16,795 nucleotides of DNA. It comes from Clostridiales bacterium (GTDB taxonomy: Bacteria > Bacillota > Clostridia > Oscillospirales > Oscillospiraceae). The notes beneath the pieces were generated by a model that was not told the DNA's origin, made no database searches, and worked only from the letters and a program-made list of their open reading frames with translations. The DNA is taken from contig DYCR01000038.1 in NCBI GenBank assembly GCA_019418025.1, positions 1 to 16,795 of the forward strand, in the 5' to 3' direction. How positions within the stretch are numbered: position 1 is the stretch's first letter; each line of letters opens with the position of its first letter. Positions 1 through 7,044 of this stretch are shown in pieces. A program made the position numbers and the translations under genes.

Positions 1-174
1 GCTGTATTCCGGCCACGTGATCCGGTACTCCCTGCCGAGCAGGGTGACCGCAAAGGCCTGGCCGTCCCATTGGACAAAGGGCAGACGGCCCGTAACTTCC
101 TTGGGGTCTATCTTTCCAAAAAGCTCCTCATAGTGGGAAAAGGGTACTTCTTCTTTGTGATTTTCAATCTGCAT
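1..174 (-). CDS. DUF3786-like protein, N-terminal part (truncated by window edge)
   Basis: The first 58 codons of a minus-strand gene run off the left edge. The start is the ATG at 174, preceded by AGGAGT at a workable distance. It lies 39 bp after the stop of the corrinoid activator gene, so the two are probably co-transcribed. The N-terminus reads MQIENHKEEVPFSHYEELF, followed by a hydrophobic/aromatic stretch with LLGREYRITWPE. This resembles the start of DUF3786 proteins, a family of unknown function that I recall next to corrinoid and Wood-Ljungdahl genes. Only about a quarter to a third of such a protein is visible. The family call is tentative, but the reading frame itself is well supported by its ribosome binding site and position. 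Confidence 0.6.
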   Translation of the reverse strand, partial: MQIENHKEEVPFSHYEELFGKIDPKEVTGRLPFVQWDGQAFAVTLLGREYRITWPEYS

Positions 175-213
175 GGGTAGGTTACTCCTATTCATGTAAT
201 TCTCAGGAGGTCA

Positions 214-2142
214 TCAGACTTCCTGCTTGCTGTTGGGAAACAGCCGGGCATCGGTGTGAGGCAGGAAACAGGCCGCCACGAACGAATCCATATACCCGGG
301 ATAGGTGGAAAGCTCCAGATATGTAATGTTTGCGGTGATCTCGCTGCACTTGTCCCATGCCTCATCGCTGACGGTCATGGCGTAAGCTCCAGTCAGGGAG
401 GAGTTTCCGATATAGCTGAACTTTTCCAGATCCACATCCGGGAACATGCCGATATTCACCGCATTGCCCATGTTGATGCCGGAGCCGATACCGCCGGCAA
501 CATAGACGTGGTCGATCATTTCAATGGTCATATCCACGCTTTGCAGCAGCACATCGATCGCAGAGAAAATGGCACCCTTTGCACGGATAAAGTTGTCGAT
601 GTCCACCTCATTCAAAGAGATCTCACGACCGGTTTCCGTTTCATCCGCAAATGCCAGCACATAGCGTCCGCTGCCGTGAGAATCCCGACGGACACGATCC
701 CCCTCCCGAACAAACAGACCCTTGGCATTGATGATGCCGCAGCGGAACAGCTCGGAGATGATGTCGATGATGCCGCTGCCGCAGATGCCCACGGCCTTCT
801 GTCCGTCCTCGCCGACGATGCGCAGACTGGGCTGCATGGTGTCTTTGTCGATGGTGCATGCCTCAATGGCTCCATCCGTCGCACGCATGCCGCAGGAGAT
901 ATCGCCGCCCTCAAAGGCAGGCCCTGCCGAGCAGGCGCAGCTCATCAGGAAATCCCGATTGCCGAATACGATCTCACCGTTGGTTCCCAAGTCGATGAAC
1001 AGGCTCATCTCGTCCTTATCCCAAATCAGAGATGCCAGTGTACCTGCGGTGATATCGCCGCCCACATAGGAGCCGATATTCGGCGCGATGCTCACGGGAG
1101 CAAGCGGATGGGCCGGCAGATGCAGATCTCCGGCCAACAGTCCCTCCCAATGGAAGAAGCTGGGGATGTAGGGCTCCATACGGACGCTTTCGGCATCCAC
1201 ACCCAGAAGCAGATGGTTCATGGTGGTGTTGGCAGCGATGCACATGCGGACAATGCTGCGGGCATTCAGACCGATGCTCTTGCACAGACTGGTGATAATG
1301 GGGTTCAGGGTCTCCTTCACGATGGCATCCTGCAATTTTTTCTTGCCGCCGGATCGGCCCTGCTCAATGATCCGATTGATCACGTCTGCGCCGTAGCGGA
1401 TCTGACCATTTCCGGAAGATCCCTTCGCCAGAATTCTACCGTCCGCAAGATCCACCAAAACCATGGTGACGGTGGTAGTGCCGATATCGATGGCGCAGCC
1501 CACCAGACGGTTATCCTCCGGCGGACAGATGTCCATACATTCAAAGCGATCCTCAAACAGCTGACCCTTCACGCAGACGTGGAAATGATTTTCACGGAGG
1601 GTGGAGGCCATTTTCAGCATGACTTCAAAGGGGATCTTCACCTGATCCACACCCACTGCCTCCTGAATCGCCCATGTCAGCCGCTCGTTGTCGGGCATGG
1701 TGTCGTCCAAGGTCGGCTCGCTCATGGTCAGCTCCAACCCGCGGAACTTGTTTTGGAAGCAGATCCCCGCCTGCTTCAGGTTCTCTTGGATCTGCTCAAA
1801 AATGGCCACTTCCTTGCCCGATGACAAATCTGCCGTTTTCATTCTGGACTGGTATGCCGAGGCAATGTCAGGAACGAACACGGTGACATCCCCCGTGACC
1901 TTGCAGTTGCAGCTCAGCCGCCATCCGGCCTCATATTCCTCGTCTGTGATGTGGCGGCTCCTGATGCTGTCCAGTTCCCCTTCCACCAGCCGCACACGAC
2001 ATTTTCCGCAGGAGCCGTTACCGGAGCAGGGCGCATCGATGGCCACGTTGGCTCTCCTCGCCAACTCCAACAGATTATCCCCCGGGTTGCACTCTGCGCT
2101 GACAGGCTGCCCGCCCTCGATTTCAAAGATCACTTTACTCAT
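214..2142 (-). CDS. acsV: Corrinoid activation/regeneration protein (RACo, AcsV-like; 2Fe-2S ferredoxin plus ASKHA ATPase)
   Basis: This 642-residue protein matches the reductive activators of corrinoid Fe-S proteins. They use ATP to drive an electron onto inactive Co(II) corrinoid and return it to the methyl-accepting Co(I) state in the cytoplasm. Residues 1-90 form a plant-type 2Fe-2S domain with ligands C39, C45, C48 and C78 (CSGNGSCGKC, then RLSC). A linker follows, then a DUF4445/ASKHA-type actin fold with phosphate motifs AIDIGTTTVTMVLV and FIDLGTNGEIV and the GICGSGIIDI stretch. Length is normal for the family (about 630-650). I chose the ATG at 2142 because AGGAG lies 7 nt upstream; an ATG two codons earlier and one 13 codons earlier fit worse. 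A consensus promoter stands directly upstream and the DUF3786-like gene follows. The adjacent CFeSP genes make CFeSP the likely client. Confidence 0.93.
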   Translation of the reverse strand: MSKVIFEIEGGQPVSAECNPGDNLLELARRANVAIDAPCSGNGSCGKCRVRLVEGELDSIRSRHITDEEYEAGWRLSCNCKVTGDVTVFVPDIASAYQSRMKTADLSSGKEVAIFEQIQENLKQAGICFQNKFRGLELTMSEPTLDDTMPDNERLTWAIQEAVGVDQVKIPFEVMLKMASTLRENHFHVCVKGQLFEDRFECMDICPPEDNRLVGCAIDIGTTTVTMVLVDLADGRILAKGSSGNGQIRYGADVINRIIEQGRSGGKKKLQDAIVKETLNPIITSLCKSIGLNARSIVRMCIAANTTMNHLLLGVDAESVRMEPYIPSFFHWEGLLAGDLHLPAHPLAPVSIAPNIGSYVGGDITAGTLASLIWDKDEMSLFIDLGTNGEIVFGNRDFLMSCACSAGPAFEGGDISCGMRATDGAIEACTIDKDTMQPSLRIVGEDGQKAVGICGSGIIDIISELFRCGIINAKGLFVREGDRVRRDSHGSGRYVLAFADETETGREISLNEVDIDNFIRAKGAIFSAIDVLLQSVDMTIEMIDHVYVAGGIGSGINMGNAVNIGMFPDVDLEKFSYIGNSSLTGAYAMTVSDEAWDKCSEITANITYLELSTYPGYMDSFVAACFLPHTDARLFPNSKQEV

Positions 2143-2182
2143 ATACATTCTCCTAAAATCGATTGTTTTTTCGATATTCACG

Positions 2183-2218
2183 TACTGATATTATATCGAT
2201 TGGCACCATATTTGTCAA
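2183..2218 (-). promoter_or_regulatory. Consensus sigma-A promoter of acsV
   Basis: On the minus strand, TTGACA (2213-2218) is followed by exactly 17 bp and then TATAAT (2190-2195), a perfect match to the housekeeping consensus. Predicted transcription starts near 2183, giving a leader of about 40 nt before the ATG at 2142. It makes the activator gene independent of the upstream acs transcript. Confidence 0.88.
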
Positions 2219-2241
2219 CGAAAATGCTTTGCATACGACAA

Positions 2242-2269
2242 AAGCCGGAAGGGTTTTCCCTTCCGGCTT
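2242..2269 (-). terminator. Intrinsic terminator between acsCE and acsV
   Basis: A perfect 12-bp stem (2242-2253 with 2258-2269, GC-rich) has a TTTT loop. Read on the minus strand, the stem ends in CTTTTG, a short U run. It lies downstream of the fused acsC-acsE gene and just before the acsV promoter, so it probably ends the metF-cooC-acs transcript. The U run is short and some read-through is plausible. Confidence 0.7.
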
Positions 2270-2326
2270 CATGATAATTACTCGATCGGATTTGCCATCC
2301 TCTTTGTTGCCAATCAGGGCAAGAGT

Positions 2327-2590
2327 CCCATAGACCACCGCCTGAGTCGGTAACGCGGAGAGGGCAGGCACCGCCTGACAAAAGCTTGCCTGCCGTTTTC
2401 CTCCGTCTTTCGTTACCGAGCAGAACCAGTGGCCCATAGACCACCGCCTGAGTCGGTAACGCAGAGGGGGCAGGCACCGCCTGACGTAAGCTTGCCTGTC
2501 GTTTTCCTCCGTTCTTCGTTACCGAGCAGGACCAGTGGCCCATAGACCACCGCCCGGGTCGGTAACGCAGAGGGGGCAGGCACCGCCTGC
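2327..2590. repeat. 106-bp tandem repeat, 2.5 copies, each full copy with an internal inverted repeat
   Basis: Copy 1 is 2327-2432 and copy 2 is 2433-2538. They have the same length and differ at 8 positions by eye. A third, truncated copy (2539 to about 2590) ends exactly at the stop codon of the acsC-acsE gene (2591-2593). In copies 1 and 2, TCGGTAACG (2347-2355; 2453-2461) pairs with CGTTACCGA (2411-2419; 2517-2525). Inner GAGG/CCTC and CAGGC/GCCTG pairs add to a long imperfect hairpin. The stretch 2290-2326 looks like a decayed further half copy. The unit stays open in several frames but its length is not a multiple of three, so it is not a protein repeat. It is probably a REP/MITE-like intergenic element. 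Confidence 0.85.
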
Positions 2591-4876
2591 TTACAGATCC
2601 AGATAGGAATCAGAGTACAGCACGTGATCCTTGAAGATGTCACAGGACTTGATGGTCTCCATCAGACGCAGGTCACAGGGGTTGACGATAGCAGAGGTCA
2701 GGCCCTGCATCATTGCCATAGCGACCAGAGCGGAGTCCATGATGGGACGGACAGCCTTGGGTGCGCCGTTGGAGTTGTTGGACAGACCACCGGTGGACTT
2801 CAGACCCTCGTCAGCGAACATCTTGATGGCATTCAGAACGTCCATCTGCTTGTCCTGCATGCCCTTGACCACCAGGAACAGGGGGTCAAACCACAGGTCG
2901 TCGGACGCCATGCCCAGAGACATACCACGCTCGAGCATGTTGTGGCAGTGCTTCATGCGCTCTTCGTTGTCCTTTGCAATGCCGTCGGCAGAACACAGGG
3001 CAATACAAATTGCATCGTTTGCAGCAGCCAGATCGATGTTGGAGATACGGGAGCCGGCATCGGCGGAGTTGACGATGGGCTTGCCGTTGGTACGGTTGTA
3101 GACCTTGATACCGGCTTCGATAGCCCGCTTGTTTGCGGTATCCAGAGCCAGAGGCACATTGTTGAAGTTCTCCTGCAGAAGCTTAACAGCCCACATCATG
3201 CGCTCGGGACCGTCCTTCTCAGCAGGTCCGATGTTCACGTCCAGATAGGTGGCACCGGCAGCGATCTGCTCGGCAGCACGCTTCAGGATGGGAGCGGGAT
3301 CACGCTCGTCCATGGCCTTGCGGATGGCAGGAGAGATGCAGTGGATGCGCTCGCCGATGGTAACGAAGGTCTTGGACTCGGGGTTGTGCCCCTTGTACTT
3401 GACACCCATATCGACGACCTCGATCTTGGGAACCTTGGTCTCCAGCAGTTCGTCGAAGGACAGCTCCTTGACCTCCTCGGCAGCGCCGGCAGCGGCAGCC
3501 TTGGCAGCAGACTCGGCGGCGGCAGCAGCGGCAGCAGCCTCGTACTCCTTATCCTTGATGTACTTGGGCAGCTGAACGGCCTCCAGAGGACCGACAACAA
3601 CATTCCAGTTGGGCAGCTTCTCCTGAATCTCGCCCTTCATGACGGCAACCTTGCCGGGGATGATCAGGGTGCGGTTCTTGATCTTGTTCTCCAGATCGTT
3701 CTCGTCGAAGAACTTCTTGACGGTGGAGGAGGAGAACTTGCCGGCAGCCCATGCAGTCAGAACGGACATGCCGGATGCATCGGTGATCAGCAGGTTGACA
3801 GGTGCGTTGGAGCGCTCCAGCTCGCCGGAGACCAGGAAGTAGGTCAGGGCAAAGTCAACCGTCAGGCAGCAGGGTGCATTCTCGTCAGCGCCGTTGATGG
3901 GGTAGATCTTGGCCTCTACCTTCATGGGCTTCTGAGGATCGGTGAAGATGTTCTGGCGCAGGCCGTACAGAGGCAGAGCCTGAGCATAGGACATCTGATC
4001 CATTACAATAATAGAACCGTACTTCTCAACGAACATGGTGGCATATGCAGTCTGCAGATGCTCGTCGTTCTTGGCAAAGCGGGTCAGGTTCACGATGGAG
4101 GGGTAGCCGAAGGTGCGGTCGCCGTCCTTCAGAGCGGTGCGGCGCACGTTAACCGCGTTGGCCAGAGTCTCCTTAGCGGTGGCAGCGGTGACATCCAGAA
4201 TCAGGTTCTTGTTGCCCTTTGCCTCCAGATTCTTCACGGTGTCGTACAGATCGGAGATGTTGTTTGCCCACACGCCCAGCGTAACACCGGCAGCGGTAGC
4301 CAGCTCGCTCATAGCCTCCCAGTTTTCGGGGGTAGCGCCGTGCAGAACGGGCTTGCCTGCCTTGCATACTTCCAGAGCAGCCTTAGCACACTCCACATCC
4401 CAGCACTCCAGAATCAGGGTGCGGCCGGTAGCAGCAGCCTTTTCCACCAGAGCGGTGTAAGCGGCAGCATCGCTGCCCCGGTTGGAGACCAGAATGCTCT
4501 CAACGTACATGCGCTCGCCGATACGCTCATAATCGACCTTTGCCATCTCGGCAAGCTTGGCGTCGACAGTGGCAGCGTCCATCTCGGTGTCAACAGAGAC
4601 AGCGAACAGATTCTGGTGAACCAGAGTCTTTTCGTGGCGGAACAGAACGGTTTCGCCGCCCAGCTTGTGGCCGTTGCCGATCTCGATGGTTTTCATCAGG
4701 GGGGCAGTTGCCTCAGACAGGGTTGCGATCGCATCTTCAGAGAAGTAAGGGCACTTGGACAGCTCGACTGCGCCCTGTGCGACCTTCATACAGAAAGCCA
4801 TACAGGTGGGGCTGCCGCATTCCTTACAGTTTTTCTTGGGAGAAAGCTTAAAAATGTCAAGACCTTTCAGAGCCAT
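2591..4876 (-). CDS. acsC-acsE: Fused corrinoid Fe-S protein large subunit (AcsC) and methyl-THF:CFeSP methyltransferase (AcsE)
   Basis: One 761-residue frame carries two Wood-Ljungdahl proteins that are normally separate. Residues 1-443 are AcsC: an N-terminal 4Fe-4S motif with C17, C20, C25 and C42, a TIM-barrel middle, and a C-terminal corrinoid-binding domain (around LLITDASGMSVLTAW, 362-376). Residues 444-485 are a linker that is almost pure alanine at 447-466. Residues 486-761 are AcsE, a pterin-binding TIM barrel. By recall of the Moorella enzyme, its pterin residues align to D546 (LDVNIGP), N582, D664 and N700 (GLSN), so both halves look functional. AcsE moves the methyl group of methyl-THF to the cobalt held between AcsC and AcsD. 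The start has AGGAGG 9 nt upstream, and the gene begins 21 bp after acsD. The fusion puts methyl donor site and acceptor on one chain. Confidence 0.95.
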   Translation of the reverse strand: MALKGLDIFKLSPKKNCKECGSPTCMAFCMKVAQGAVELSKCPYFSEDAIATLSEATAPLMKTIEIGNGHKLGGETVLFRHEKTLVHQNLFAVSVDTEMDAATVDAKLAEMAKVDYERIGERMYVESILVSNRGSDAAAYTALVEKAAATGRTLILECWDVECAKAALEVCKAGKPVLHGATPENWEAMSELATAAGVTLGVWANNISDLYDTVKNLEAKGNKNLILDVTAATAKETLANAVNVRRTALKDGDRTFGYPSIVNLTRFAKNDEHLQTAYATMFVEKYGSIIVMDQMSYAQALPLYGLRQNIFTDPQKPMKVEAKIYPINGADENAPCCLTVDFALTYFLVSGELERSNAPVNLLITDASGMSVLTAWAAGKFSSSTVKKFFDENDLENKIKNRTLIIPGKVAVMKGEIQEKLPNWNVVVGPLEAVQLPKYIKDKEYEAAAAAAAAESAAKAAAAGAAEEVKELSFDELLETKVPKIEVVDMGVKYKGHNPESKTFVTIGERIHCISPAIRKAMDERDPAPILKRAAEQIAAGATYLDVNIGPAEKDGPERMMWAVKLLQENFNNVPLALDTANKRAIEAGIKVYNRTNGKPIVNSADAGSRISNIDLAAANDAICIALCSADGIAKDNEERMKHCHNMLERGMSLGMASDDLWFDPLFLVVKGMQDKQMDVLNAIKMFADEGLKSTGGLSNNSNGAPKAVRPIMDSALVAMAMMQGLTSAIVNPCDLRLMETIKSCDIFKDHVLYSDSYLDL

Positions 4877-4897
4877 TATATGTATCCTCCTTACCGA

Positions 4898-5839
4898 TTA
4901 GACAAGTTCAGAAATGAACTTTTTGATGGTGGCAACAGCAGCAGGATGACGCATGATGACTGCGTCAGCGCCGCCGGTCAGGTTTGCAGCAGCGGTGGAA
5001 ACCTCCATACCGACCGCACGCTCTTCCTGATCGCCCCACTCGGGAACATCTTCTACGGTAGCAACAGACTCCTTCACGCCCCAAGTGTCGGTGGAGACAG
5101 GAGCGATGATGGGCATCTGCAGGTCCTCATCGGACTGAGCCAGTGCAGCAGCACGGACGCGATCCAGTGTGGATGCCACGTACTCAAAGCCGTAGCCCAC
5201 AGCGGCAGTACCGATGTTCATGATGATGTTTTCAGGATTGATAGACAGGCCCTTGAGCATGATGTTCAGCTGCTTGGCCAGGTTGATGTCGTCTGCGGTC
5301 TCCGCACCGACCTTCTGACCGTAAGCCAGAGCAACAGAAGCACCGACAGTCTTGTAGTCCTCGGACTTGGCAGACATCACAAGGATGTTCTTGCCCTGCA
5401 GAGCCTCAGCGATCTTGCCGAACAGCTCGCCGTCCTTTTCCATATTCTTGCAGCCCATGACAACGATAGGCAGAGAAACAGCCTCAGCAACCGCCTTGGC
5501 ATCTGCAACGCAGTCCTCAACAGAGCGGTTTGCGCCGTTGGGGTCGGCAGACTCGAAGTGCAGGCACAGGAAATCGGCACCCTCCATGGTCTCTGCCTTC
5601 TTGGCAAAATCGACCATCGTGGTGCATCCTGCGTAGAACTCCTTCAGACCGGGAGCGGTCCATTCGGTGGCTGCGTCAGAGATCTCGATACCGATCTTGG
5701 GCGCATTTTCGATGGGTGCATCGAACGTGTAGAAGGGCAGTACATTCTGACCGCCGATGACAGTAGCCTTGTCACCGGTGCCCAGGGTAACCGCATTGAT
5801 ATGCGCATTGTATGCCTGCTTCTTGGGAACGAAAGACAT
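4898..5839 (-). CDS. acsD: Corrinoid Fe-S protein small subunit (AcsD)
   Basis: This 313-residue protein matches AcsD, the small subunit that pairs with AcsC to hold the corrinoid between methyltransferase and acetyl-CoA synthase. It begins with FVPKKQAYNAHINAVTLG and shows the family's TIM-barrel features, including the IVVMGCKNMEKDGELF strand-loop, EDYKTVGASVALAYG, and the NIGTAAVGYGFEYV segment. Length is typical (about 310). I chose the ATG at 5839 because AGGGGG lies 9 nt upstream. An in-frame GTG 37 codons earlier would add a basic, non-family extension. The 138-bp gap to cooC holds no gene. The fused acsC-acsE gene follows by 21 bp, so the two CFeSP subunits are translationally neighbouring. 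Confidence 0.95.
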   Translation of the reverse strand: MSFVPKKQAYNAHINAVTLGTGDKATVIGGQNVLPFYTFDAPIENAPKIGIEISDAATEWTAPGLKEFYAGCTTMVDFAKKAETMEGADFLCLHFESADPNGANRSVEDCVADAKAVAEAVSLPIVVMGCKNMEKDGELFGKIAEALQGKNILVMSAKSEDYKTVGASVALAYGQKVGAETADDINLAKQLNIMLKGLSINPENIIMNIGTAAVGYGFEYVASTLDRVRAAALAQSDEDLQMPIIAPVSTDTWGVKESVATVEDVPEWGDQEERAVGMEVSTAAANLTGGADAVIMRHPAAVATIKKFISELV

Positions 5840-5886
5840 AGTGGTTATCCCCCTTATATTGATTAAAAAATTGATAAACGTACATA

Positions 5887-5916
5887 AAACGGCTTTTCTT
5901 GTGGGCATCGCCGTTT
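5887..5916 (-). other. Weak hairpin in the cooC-acsD spacer
   Basis: In the 138-bp gap between cooC and acsD, a 7-bp stem (5887-5893 with 5910-5916) has a 16-nt loop. On the minus strand the stem is followed by TTTTATG. It could be a weak attenuator or processing site between the genes. The rest of the gap, about 5920-5977, is GC-rich with short inverted repeats. No promoter is evident. Confidence 0.3.
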
Positions 5917-5977
5917 CCGATCTCCCGCTGCGCGGGGCCGGAAGCGGCACGCCCTGCGGTCAAAGCCACGGCCGCTT

Positions 5978-6748
5978 TTACAGGCCCAGCTCCTGCATGA
6001 TGCCCCTCAGAGCGACCTTGACGGGATTATTCTGGTCCAGTTTGGCAGAGGGCTCGCCGTTGCAGTCGCAGCGGTAGACCTCCTCATCCTGCGGCAGGAC
6101 CCCCAGCAGCTCCAGACCGTGCTTGTCGATCTCGGCCTTCACACCTGCATCCAGAACGCCGTTGGGCGCACGGTTGATGATCAGACCCATTTTCCCGGGC
6201 TTGAGCTCCATCTGGTCGATCATCTCAGCCACCCGGGCAACTGCCTGAACACCTCTGCGGGAGCAGTCGGAGATCAGCAGCATGGTATCCACGTGGGGCA
6301 GTGTCCCCCGTGCCACATGCTCAAGTCCTGCTTCGTTATCCATAACAATATAGGAGTAGTTGCCGGCATACTTGTCCACCTGAGCCTTCAGCACACCGTT
6401 GACATAGCAATAGCAGCCCTTGCCCTGTGTGCGCCCCATGACCAGCATATCGAAATCGTCCTCTTCCACCAGTGCGGAATTGAACTTGAACTCGGCATAG
6501 TCGGCCTTGGTCATCCCGGCGGGGATGGTGCCCTTCATTTCCGCCTGTGCCATCTCCTCACGGATCTGACCCAGAGAGGTCTCCACCTCCACGCCCAGAA
6601 CCTCGTTGAGGTTTGAGTTGGCGTCTGCATCGACCACCAAAACGGGGCCGCGGTTTTTCTTGCACAGATAATCGATCAGCATGCCGCAGGTGGTGGTTTT
6701 GCCCACGCCGCCCTTGCCGGCCACTGCGATGGTATGGGGTGTTGCCAT
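5978..6748 (-). CDS. cooC: CooC-type nickel-insertion ATPase for CODH/acetyl-CoA synthase
   Basis: The 256-residue protein is a MinD/ParA-like P-loop ATPase of the CooC family (called AcsF in acetogens), which matures the nickel sites of CO dehydrogenase/acetyl-CoA synthase. Visible features are the deviant Walker A motif GKGGVGKT at 11-18, VLVVDADANSNLNEVLG at 36-52, and the CooC-typical DNEAGLEHVARGT segment. It also has a C-x-C pair (C112, C114), the metal-binding cysteines at the dimer interface in CooC1. Length is normal. AGGAG precedes the ATG at 6748. It sits between metF and acsD although its client enzyme (acsA/acsB) is not visible, so CODH/ACS genes are expected elsewhere in the genome. 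No promoter is visible directly upstream, so it probably depends on read-through from metF. Confidence 0.93.
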   Translation of the reverse strand: MATPHTIAVAGKGGVGKTTTCGMLIDYLCKKNRGPVLVVDADANSNLNEVLGVEVETSLGQIREEMAQAEMKGTIPAGMTKADYAEFKFNSALVEEDDFDMLVMGRTQGKGCYCYVNGVLKAQVDKYAGNYSYIVMDNEAGLEHVARGTLPHVDTMLLISDCSRRGVQAVARVAEMIDQMELKPGKMGLIINRAPNGVLDAGVKAEIDKHGLELLGVLPQDEEVYRCDCNGEPSAKLDQNNPVKVALRGIMQELGL

Positions 6749-6785
6749 AACAAAATACTCCTTTAGGTAAAATTGCGGTCAGTAT

Positions 6786-7032
6786 CACGGCTCCCCCAAG
6801 GGAGCCGTGGGTGGCTGCCCGAAACCCCTTTCAGGGCTTTCGGGCAATTTTTACAGCCTGACCCGCGCATAATTTGTCCGTCAATGACGGACAAATTCCA
6901 CACTCTCAGGCTGATATGTATTTTCCCCGAGGTACACGCCCCCGTGGAAAATGATTTTATCTTTTTGCCGCCAAAGCGGCAAACTCTGTGAGCTTTTGAC
7001 CCACTGTCATAGCTCCCCCAAGGGAGCCGTGG
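6786..7032. repeat. MITE-like, hairpin-rich intergenic element between metF and cooC
   Basis: The 296-bp gap between metF and cooC is almost filled by inverted repeats. It is bracketed by an exact 21-bp direct repeat (6790-6810 and 7012-7032) that itself contains the palindrome GCTCCCCCAAGGGAGC. The left end folds as a 10-bp stem (6786-6795 with 6800-6809). Further hairpins are 6817-6824 with 6838-6845, 6871-6883 with 6885-6897 (perfect 13-bp arms around one base), and 6964-6971 with 6976-6983. No open frame with a ribosome binding site is seen. The layout suggests a non-autonomous mobile or REP-type element. None of the hairpins has a strong U tract on the minus strand, so metF transcripts probably continue into cooC. 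Confidence 0.6.
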
Positions 7033-7044
7033 TTTCAATCAAAG

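Noticed and set aside
256..1824. A 522-codon plus-strand frame opposite acsV
   Set aside because: It is His/Asp/Ala-rich antisense sequence without recognisable domains. The opposite strand holds an intact RACo-type protein.
2327..2590. Possible CRISPR array
   Set aside because: The repeats are 106 bp, contiguous and without spacers, and no cas genes are present.
2153..2643. Three repetitive open frames with MGHW...VVYG-like units across the 106-bp repeats
   Set aside because: The unit length is not a multiple of three, so the peptide changes frame between copies, and no start with a ribosome binding site is seen. It is open by chance of the repeat sequence.
2624..5866. A very long open frame (1080 codons) on the plus strand opposite acsC-acsE and acsD
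   Set aside because: It is antisense to two clearly identified genes, has low-complexity Gly/Leu/Val/Gln-rich composition, no homology I recognise and no convincing ribosome binding site. It arises from the codon bias of the true genes.
5840..5950. Longer GTG start for acsD
   Set aside because: It would add 37 basic, family-untypical residues, whereas the ATG at 5839 has a good ribosome binding site and gives the normal AcsD N-terminus.
6817..6856. Plus-strand intrinsic terminator (hairpin followed by ATTTTTA)
   Set aside because: No plus-strand gene lies upstream. The hairpin is better seen as part of the repeat element.
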